Shown here in pieces: positions 43,110 through 48,239 of a DNA stretch of 48,239 nt. How positions within the stretch are numbered: the first letter of the stretch is position 1; the number at the start of each line of letters is the position of its first letter. Source of the DNA: Alphaproteobacteria bacterium (GTDB taxonomy: Bacteria; Pseudomonadota; Alphaproteobacteria; Sphingomonadales; Emcibacteraceae); contig JAADFR010000185.1 of assembly GCA_013152755.1 (NCBI GenBank), positions 1 to 48,239 on the forward strand. Direction: 5' to 3'. The notes under the pieces are model-generated. The model did no database searches and was not told where the DNA came from. It saw nothing but the letters and a program-made list of their open reading frames with translations. The position numbers and the translations under genes are program-made.

Positions 43110-44212
43110 TGTCTCTGTTACGCACAGGCAGACGGCGGCCCGGCGGCAGCGGCATGGACAACAGCTGGCCGGGATTTGTTGATGCCCTCAGCACCATGTT
43201 GCTGGTGATCATTTTCCTGCTGTCCATCTTTATGCTGGCTCAATTCTTTCTGGGGCAGGCCCTGTCCAGCAAAGAGGATATACTGGACAAGCTCCGGGCC
43301 GAGATTTTCGACCTTCAGGACAGCCTGTCCATTCAGGAACAGATCAACAATGATCTGAATATTGAATTCAACCGCATCTCGTCCAATCTTACAGAAGCCA
43401 ATATTTCCAAGGAAGATCTCGCGGCGCGTATATTGGAGCTGGAATCCGATCTGGCCGATGCACAGGGCCAAGGCAACCGGGTCAAACGCAGCAGTAATGA
43501 ACAGGTGAAAATCATCCGCGATCTGGAAAAAAGATACCGGGAATCCACCGCCACGCTGGCCCGTGAAAAGGAGCTGACGCTAGCCGCCAACCGGCGCGTT
43601 GACCTGCTCAACCATCAATTAACCACCCTGCGTAAACAGCTATCCGTTCTTAATGCGGCCCTTGAGGCTTCAGAGAAACGGGACAAGGAACAGCGCGTAT
43701 CCATTGAAAACCTGAGCCAGCGGCTCAATGCCGCCCTTGCCTCCAAGGTGCAGGAGCTAAGCCAGTTCCGGTCCGAATTTTTTGGCCGGTTGAAAAAAGT
43801 TCTGGGTAACCGCTCGGATATTCGCATCCACGGTGATCGTTTTGTCTTTCAGTCCGAAGTTCTCTTTACCTCTGGCTCCGCCGTTCTGGGGTCAAAGGGG
43901 CAGAACGAAATGCGTAAACTGGCCAGCGCCCTGAGAGAGATTTCAGCCACCATTCCGAAAAATATTGACTGGGTGCTGAGGGTTGATGGTCATACGGATA
44001 ACCTGCCGATCCGGACAAAACAATTCCCGTCCAACTGGGATCTGTCCACGGCGCGCGCTTTGTCGGTGGTTAAATTTCTGATTTCGGAAGGCATCCCGGC
44101 CAAAAGATTTGCCGCCACAGGTTTTGGGCAATTTCACCCGCTGGACAAAGCCAATACGGCAGAGGCCCGCAAACGCAACCGCCGCATAGAAATGCGCCTG
44201 ACTCAGCGGTAA
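43109..44212 (+). CDS. MotB/OmpA-like peptidoglycan-binding protein with long coiled coil
   Basis: 367 aa. One membrane helix (WPGFVDALSTMLLVIIFLLSIFMLA, about 21-45) has an Asp at its start, as in the proton-carrying MotB helix. A coiled coil spans about residues 50-215. The OmpA_C domain (about 240-365) has VDGHTDNLPIRTKQFPSNWD and STARALSVVKFLISEGIPAKR, and the NRRIEMRLTQ end. It would bind peptidoglycan while its helix plugs the ExbB-like channel. It is paired with the preceding gene by a one-base overlap. Confidence 0.87.
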   Translation: MSLLRTGRRRPGGSGMDNSWPGFVDALSTMLLVIIFLLSIFMLAQFFLGQALSSKEDILDKLRAEIFDLQDSLSIQEQINNDLNIEFNRISSNLTEANISKEDLAARILELESDLADAQGQGNRVKRSSNEQVKIIRDLEKRYRESTATLAREKELTLAANRRVDLLNHQLTTLRKQLSVLNAALEASEKRDKEQRVSIENLSQRLNAALASKVQELSQFRSEFFGRLKKVLGNRSDIRIHGDRFVFQSEVLFTSGSAVLGSKGQNEMRKLASALREISATIPKNIDWVLRVDGHTDNLPIRTKQFPSNWDLSTARALSVVKFLISEGIPAKRFAATGFGQFHPLDKANTAEARKRNRRIEMRLTQR

Positions 44213-44241
44213 GTATCTACCGCTATTTGCTTCCCCTTTAC

Positions 44242-44270
44242 CGTCACCCCGGACTTGATCCGGGGCGACG
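44242..44270. repeat. Dispersed palindromic element
   Basis: CCCCGGA-CTTGA-TCCGGGG, flanked by CGTC/GACG, makes an 11-bp interrupted stem. Its reverse complement, CCCCGGATCAAGTCCGGGG, is close to CCCCGGGTCAAGCCTGAGG in the element at 30222-30303. It lies between converging genes and may also serve as a terminator. Confidence 0.65.
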
Positions 44271-44292
44271 GCGTAGGAAAGGGTATTACTAC

Positions 44293-46098
44293 CTAAAGCT
44301 CGTCCTTATCACCGAATTGCAATTTGGCCAGACGGGCATAGAGACCGCCTTCTTTGATCAATTCATCATGGGTGCCGATAGTGATGATACGGCCATGATC
44401 CATGACTACGATCCGGTCCGCCTTCTTTACCGTCGCCAGCCTGTGGGCCACGATAAGCGTGGTGCGGCCCTGCATCAGTTTTTCCAATGCTTCCTGCACC
44501 TTCTTCTCGCTTTCCGCATCCAGCGATGAGGTCGCCTCATCCAGAAGAAGGATCGGCGCGTCCCGCAATATGGCGCGGGCAATGGCGATGCGTTGGCGTT
44601 GTCCCCCGGACAGGCGGCTGCCGCGCTCGCCCAGATAAGTCTGCATCCCGTCCGGCAGGCGATCAATAAATTCATCGGCGCGGGCGGCCACGGCGGCGGC
44701 CCTGACCATTTCCGCGCTGGCATCGGGATTGCCGTAACGGATATTATCCTCCACCGTGGTCGCAAAAACCACCGTTTCCTGAGGCACAATAGCCAGCCGT
44801 TTGCGCACCTCTTCCGGATCAGCCTGACAGATATTCACGCCGTCAATGGTGATGTTGCCCTCCGCCGGATCATAAAAACGCTGTATGAGCTGAAAAACCG
44901 TGGTTTTTCCGGCACCGGACGGGCCGACAATAGCCAAATTTTCGCCCTTTGCCACGGACAGATTTAGCTGATTCAGTATCTTCTCCCCCGGCCTTGAAGG
45001 ATAAGTGAAGGTCACATTGTTAAAGTCAATACGGCCCTCATGGACATCCGGCAGGGGAAGCGGATTTTCAGGCGCCTTAATATCAGCCTCCGTATGGATA
45101 ATCGATACGCAGCGGCTTATGGCACCAGCGGCCCGTTGCAGTTCGCCGTAAACCTCGCTGAGCGAGCCCACAGCCCCGGCCACCATGGCCGCATACATGA
45201 CGAAAGAGGCCAATTCGCCGCCGGTCATCTCGCCTGAGATCACATCGGACGCCCCGATCCACAGGACAAAATCCATGGCGGCAAACATCATCAGGATCAC
45301 AAGACCCATGAGCCATGAACGGATTTTAATCCGCCGCACCGCCATATCAAACGTAGCCTCCACATAAGTGGAAAAACGCAGGCTCTCCCGCACTTCCTGT
45401 GTGAAGCCCTGAATGGTCTGCACCGCGCCGATGGTTTCATTGGCCACCGCGCTGACCTCGGCGGTTTTATCCTGTGTTTTGGTGGATAGTTTACGCACCC
45501 GGCGGCCCAGAACAATGATCGGCACCACCACCAGCGGCACCACCAATAACACCAGCCCCAACATCTTGGCACTGGTCACCGCCATAAAAATCAGGCCGCC
45601 CACAAGGGTCAGGACATTCCGCAAGGCAATGGAGATGGAAGACCCCACCGCCGACTGAATAACGGTGGTATCCGTGGTCAGCCGCGAAATAATATCACCG
45701 GTAAGATTTTTCTCAAAAAATGTCGGGCTTAAACGAATAACATTGCTGAATACGGCTTTTCGAATATCGGCTACGACTCGTTCGCCAATCCATGAAACAA
45801 AATAATGCCGGGCAAAGGTCGCCACCGCCAGGATGAAGGCCACCACCATCAGAATGGCAAAATAGCGATCAATTAAACCGGCGTTTTCAGCAGAAAACCC
45901 CTCGTCAATCATACTGCGAAAGGCCAAGGGGATTAGCAAAGTGGCCCCGGATGCGATGATCAGGGCGATGAAGGCGCTGAACATCGTTTTTTTATATTGA
46001 GATAAAAATCCCCATAACAATTTGATTTCACTGACTTTTTTACGGGGCGCTATATCCTGTTCCGACTTGGATGTTATCCCTGCTTGTTGTTCTGACAT
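44293..46098 (-). CDS. ABC exporter, fused permease and ATPase (MsbA-like)
   Basis: 601 aa half-transporter. Six membrane helices occupy residues 25-310, with the coupling-helix segment FFEKNLTGDIISRLTTDTTV. The nucleotide-binding domain has Walker A GPSGAGKTT, Q-loop VPQET, signature RLSGGQRQRIAIA, Walker B ILLLDEATSSLD and switch AHRLAT. It would export a lipid, peptide or drug as a homodimer. The organisation is that of MsbA/LmrA-type proteins; the substrate is not known. It converges with the OmpA-like gene and diverges from rpmE. Confidence 0.93.
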   Translation of the reverse strand: MSEQQAGITSKSEQDIAPRKKVSEIKLLWGFLSQYKKTMFSAFIALIIASGATLLIPLAFRSMIDEGFSAENAGLIDRYFAILMVVAFILAVATFARHYFVSWIGERVVADIRKAVFSNVIRLSPTFFEKNLTGDIISRLTTDTTVIQSAVGSSISIALRNVLTLVGGLIFMAVTSAKMLGLVLLVVPLVVVPIIVLGRRVRKLSTKTQDKTAEVSAVANETIGAVQTIQGFTQEVRESLRFSTYVEATFDMAVRRIKIRSWLMGLVILMMFAAMDFVLWIGASDVISGEMTGGELASFVMYAAMVAGAVGSLSEVYGELQRAAGAISRCVSIIHTEADIKAPENPLPLPDVHEGRIDFNNVTFTYPSRPGEKILNQLNLSVAKGENLAIVGPSGAGKTTVFQLIQRFYDPAEGNITIDGVNICQADPEEVRKRLAIVPQETVVFATTVEDNIRYGNPDASAEMVRAAAVAARADEFIDRLPDGMQTYLGERGSRLSGGQRQRIAIARAILRDAPILLLDEATSSLDAESEKKVQEALEKLMQGRTTLIVAHRLATVKKADRIVVMDHGRIITIGTHDELIKEGGLYARLAKLQFGDKDEL

Positions 46099-46204
46099 TT
46101 ATTCCCTGATCCTGTGTTTATTACCCTGTGCCCTCATCCCTCATCATATAGGCTCCCGCAGGCAATCCCGCAACGGTTCAATAAAAGAAATCTGCAAACT
46201 TCCC

Positions 46205-46233
46205 TTGCTTTCGTAATTTCCCTTGGGTATATA
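46205..46233 (+). promoter_or_regulatory. Sigma-70 promoter of rpmE
   Basis: TTGCTT, a 17-base spacer and TATATA. The predicted start is near 46240, 28 nt before the rpmE ATG. Confidence 0.6.
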
Positions 46234-46267
46234 GGCGCAATTAAATTTTCGCGGAGAAGAGAGAGCG

Positions 46268-46492
46268 ATGAAACAGAATATTCACCCGGACTACCATGAA
46301 ATCAATGTGGTAATGACCGATGGCACTAGCTACAAAACCTTTTCTACCTGGGGTAAAGAAGGCGACACAATGACTTTGGAAGTTGATCCTAAATCCCATC
46401 CGGCATGGACGGGCGGGACCAAGCAAATTGCAGATAAAGGACGCGTTGCACAGTTCAACAAGCGTTTCGCAAACTTCAAATTGTCAAAATAA
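46268..46492 (+). CDS. rpmE: 50S ribosomal protein L31
   Basis: 74 aa. The N-terminus [19 protein letters not shown] and the central [23 protein letters not shown] are characteristic of L31. The usual CxxC zinc motif is absent, so it is the zinc-independent (C-) form. It ends [12 protein letters not shown]. Monocistronic, with a promoter and a terminator of its own. Confidence 0.97.
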   Translation: MKQNIHPDYHEINVVMTDGTSYKTFSTWGKEGDTMTLEVDPKSHPAWTGGTKQIADKGRVAQFNKRFANFKLSK

Positions 46493-46520
46493 CCGATTTT
46501 ACGGTTTTAAGAATTTTAAT

Positions 46521-46554
46521 TGGGGCATCCTTTACAGGGTGCCTCAATTTTTTA
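46521..46554 (+). terminator. Rho-independent terminator of rpmE
   Basis: GGGGCATCCT pairs with AGGGTGCCTC (one G-U), and AATTTTTT follows. It ends just before the 3' end of the converging rcdA. Confidence 0.85.
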
Positions 46555-46559
46555 TGGGC

Positions 46560-47027
46560 TCAGCTATCTTCACTGCTTAACCTGTGAAACAGCTGATGCA
46601 CGGGATTGATGATTTCCCGGTCACCGTAAACCATTTTATCCATCCGAGCGACCTGCCGATAAATATTTTGGGCTTTCTCCAGAAAAACCACAAATTCCGC
46701 CGGCAGGCTTCCCTGACTGGTATCCACATCCGCAAGGCATATATCCTCTGCCCCAAGCCGATATTTCATGCTCCCGGCCTCCTCTTTGGTGATCTCACCC
46801 GAGGCGACCCCCTTTTGAACCAAAAACCACGCCATGACCTGCATCAGGCAAGTAGAAACCCGCATGCTTTCGCTGGCATAATAAACATCTGATTTTAACG
46901 ACAGGTCAAAACCGGAAATCCGGTCGTTATCGGCCTCAAGATAGCTTGCCACCGTCTGGGTGAGCGCCATTGCTTCCTGATAGGATTTCTCCAGAAAACG
47001 CGAATTCAGCAGATCATCTTCACTCAT
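46560..47027 (-). CDS. rcdA: RcdA-like protease adaptor (DUF1465)
   Basis: 155 aa, all-helical. Family features are FLEKSYQEAMALTQTVASYL, then ESMRVSTCLMQVMAWFLVQKGV and VARMDKMVYGDREIINPVHQL. DUF1465 includes Caulobacter RcdA, an adaptor that, with CpdR and PopA, delivers CtrA and other proteins to ClpXP. The disordered acidic tail of RcdA is short here (RLSSEDS). Together with sciP and flbD this indicates a CtrA-type cell-cycle circuit. Orthology to RcdA is likely but not certain. Confidence 0.8.
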   Translation of the reverse strand: MSEDDLLNSRFLEKSYQEAMALTQTVASYLEADNDRISGFDLSLKSDVYYASESMRVSTCLMQVMAWFLVQKGVASGEITKEEAGSMKYRLGAEDICLADVDTSQGSLPAEFVVFLEKAQNIYRQVARMDKMVYGDREIINPVHQLFHRLSSEDS

Positions 47028-47120
47028 ACCCTGTGGTGCCTTATATAGCTGTCCATCTTAGATTCTTGCCAATATTACAGGTTATTTCTTAAGGCCGGGT
47101 TACTTTTTTCATATAGTTGT

Positions 47121-47148
47121 CTTGAAATATTCCGCGTCCTGATTATCT
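47121..47148 (+). promoter_or_regulatory. RpoH (heat-shock sigma) promoter of hsp20
   Basis: CTTG, 17 bases, then ATTATCT, against the alphaproteobacterial RpoH consensus CTTG-N17-CYTATNT (one mismatch). CTTGAAA is also the sigma-32 -35 element. Transcription would start near 47156, giving a leader of about 100 nt. Confidence 0.7.
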
Positions 47149-47194
47149 ATATTTTATAGACAGGGCCAAATACGGACTGCCTATATTTTGAGAC

Positions 47195-47250
47195 GTCCCG
47201 GCCATTTGGCGGGACATGATGAACATATCGCTTTTAAGATAGAAAGGATA
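47195..47250 (+). ncRNA. ROSE-like RNA thermometer in the hsp20 leader
   Basis: Two hairpins precede hsp20. The first is GTCCC(g)GCC-ATTT-GGCGGGAC (47195-47215). The second pairs TATC(G)CTTT (47226-47234) with AAAGGATA (47243-47250), which contains the ribosome-binding site; the only irregularity is one bulged G. A G-bulged UYGCU segment opposite AGGA is the hallmark of ROSE elements that melt on heating to allow translation of small heat-shock genes. Confidence 0.7.
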
Positions 47251-47255
47251 ATATT

Positions 47256-47723
47256 ATGCGTACAATGGATTTAACCCCCCTCCTGCGGTCTTCCATCGGA
47301 TTTGACCATATCAACCGTTTGCTGGATACGGCGCTCACTAATAACGAGCCTAGCTACCCACCCTATAACATCGAAAAAATCAGCGAGGATGATTACAGAA
47401 TCACTGTAGCCCTTGCCGGATTTTCAGAAGATGATCTTGATGTGACCATCAATGAGGGCGTGCTGATTATCTCCGCCCGCACCACACAGGAAAAAGAAGA
47501 AGAGAGTGATGATGGCCGCTATCTCCATCGCGGCATTGCCCAGCGTTCCTTTGAACGCCGTTTCCGTCTGGCCGAAACCATCCGGGTTATCGGGGCCGCT
47601 CTGGAAAACGGCCTGCTGACCATTGATTTGCAGAGAGAAGTCCCCGAACATCTCAAACCCCGCAAGATCAATATCAATGGCAAAAGCAAGAAACCAAAGG
47701 TAATCAACGACAAAGCTGCCTGA
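47256..47723 (+). CDS. Small heat-shock protein, Hsp20/IbpA class
   Basis: 155 aa. The alpha-crystallin domain spans about residues 35-135, from YNIEKISEDDYRITVALAGF to the GLLTIDLQREVPE strand. The N-terminal phrase DHINRLLDTALTNNEPSYPPYNIEK and the terminal PRKININ (I-x-I motif) are typical of proteobacterial IbpA. It acts as an ATP-independent holdase. Control is at two levels by inference: an RpoH promoter and a ROSE-like thermometer. Confidence 0.95.
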   Translation: MRTMDLTPLLRSSIGFDHINRLLDTALTNNEPSYPPYNIEKISEDDYRITVALAGFSEDDLDVTINEGVLIISARTTQEKEEESDDGRYLHRGIAQRSFERRFRLAETIRVIGAALENGLLTIDLQREVPEHLKPRKININGKSKKPKVINDKAA

Positions 47724-47734
47724 ACCCTACCACA

Positions 47735-47767
47735 GAAACCCTGCCCGACCCGGCGGGGTTTCTTTTT
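47735..47767 (+). terminator. Terminator of hsp20, overlapping the next gene's end
   Basis: GAAACCCTGCC and GGCGGGGTTTC form an 11-bp stem with one G-T pair, followed by TTTTT. The end overlaps the 3' end of the converging DUF1192 gene. Confidence 0.85.
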
Positions 47768-47972
47768 ATGAAAAGAAACTTTCCGCCGATTGACGGGCAT
47801 CTCCCTTTTGGGCAATGGCCTGTTCGGTCCGGCTTATTTCACCCTTGATGGCCTCCAGACGCATGGTCAGAAGCTCCACAGAATGAGTGGTCAAATCCTC
47901 CGCCAATACATCAATCATGGGGGTGTTTTTCAACAGTTCCCATTCATCTTTCAGGTCCGTTAAATTAGTCAT
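47766..47972 (-). CDS. DUF1192-like small protein
   Basis: 68 aa. The central part VLAEDLTTHSVELLTMRLEAIKGEISRTEQAIAQK and the SAESFFS ending follow the DUF1192 pattern. It is a short helical, probably coiled-coil protein found in alphaproteobacteria; function unknown. It diverges from the quinone oxidoreductase gene, a frequent neighbour as I recall. Confidence 0.7.
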   Translation of the reverse strand: MTNLTDLKDEWELLKNTPMIDVLAEDLTTHSVELLTMRLEAIKGEISRTEQAIAQKGDARQSAESFFS

Positions 47973-48042
47973 TTAATTCTCTTGATCTTTTGTCATTAAT
48001 GCTCATTCTCTATAGCATAAATCATATGTAAAAGGACATCCC

Positions 48043-48239
48043 ATGACAGAATTTATGACGGCCATAGAAATCACCCGCTTTGGCGAGCCGGACGTCCTGA
48101 AACCGCGCCAGCTCCCCGTGCCGGATATAAAGGATGATGAGCTTTTGATCAGAGTCGCGGCCGCCGGGGTCAACCGGCCCGACATCATGCAGCGTACGGG
48201 CATGTATCTGGCCCCGAAAGGCGCATCGGAAATTCCCGG
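48043..48239 (+). CDS. NAD(P)H:quinone oxidoreductase, N-terminal part (runs off right edge)
   Basis: The first 65 codons are present from the ATG at 48043, with AAAGGA nine bases upstream. The sequence MTEFMTAIEITRFGEPDVLK followed by DDELLIRVAAAGVNRPDIMQRTG is the MDR/zeta-crystallin (PIG3-like) quinone oxidoreductase N-terminus, GroES-like fold, without zinc ligands visible. It would reduce quinones with NADPH. Remaining domains lie outside the window. Confidence 0.88.
   Translation, partial: MTEFMTAIEITRFGEPDVLKPRQLPVPDIKDDELLIRVAAAGVNRPDIMQRTGMYLAPKGASEIP

Noticed and set aside
41826-44212. Possible Zorya (ZorAB) anti-phage system
   Set aside because: The ExbB/MotA plus MotB/OmpA pair resembles ZorAB in general plan, but no zorC, zorD or zorE-like gene is nearby. 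The neighbours are an exported protein and an ABC exporter, and the long coil is in the MotB-like subunit.

Overview
The window reads as a contiguous piece of alphaproteobacterial chromosome of about 50% GC. The markers are a SciP-type CtrA inhibitor (DUF1153), FlbD, an RcdA/DUF1465 protein, the alphaproteobacterial ATPase-inhibitor zeta subunit (DUF1476), a DUF1192 protein, and the order purC-purS-purQ-purL-bolA-grxD. Gene content suggests a motile, probably aquatic, aerobic bacterium. I cannot name the genus from sequence alone.

Layout. 1-7571 (minus) is a Caulobacter-like fliF operon read right to left: fliF (broken by a frameshift), fliG, fliH, fliN, a motA-like stator gene, flbD, and flhA, which runs off the left edge. 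sciP (7919-8218) sits between this operon and fliK-flgD-flgE (12189-8412, minus). flgK-flgL diverges from fliK, and the 502-bp gap between them holds back-to-back sigma-54 promoters and a cluster of candidate FlbD sites. mnmA and a NIT-domain chemoreceptor follow, converging.

19.3-27.8 kb: a sphingosine-phosphate-lyase-like PLP enzyme with a TetR regulator, yqgE, an orphan DsbD-alpha-like protein, panB, then the envelope/ribosome group yfgM-like/bamB/der with a GNAT gene coupled to der. 27.8-35.4 kb is a mixed, partly AT-rich stretch: a second GNAT, a CPBP protease, trmJ, rpsD, a small membrane protein, two tandem hemerythrins behind an FNR/FixK-type box, and a TonB-dependent receptor.

35.4-40.5 kb: the purine operon with bolA and grxD (minus), then the zeta subunit. 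40.6-44.2 kb: a secreted protein of uncertain family and an ExbB/MotA-like plus coiled-coil OmpA/MotB-like pair. 44.3-48.2 kb: an MsbA-like ABC exporter, rpmE, rcdA, hsp20 with an RpoH promoter and a ROSE-like RNA thermometer, a DUF1192 protein, and the start of a quinone oxidoreductase.

No CRISPR array, phage, IS element, tRNA or rRNA was seen. The observations most worth following are the fliF frameshift, the hsp20 thermosensor, the hemerythrin pair with altered metal ligands and a possible oxygen-responsive promoter, and the sigma-54/FlbD control region. I did not find a convincing wholly new multi-gene system.
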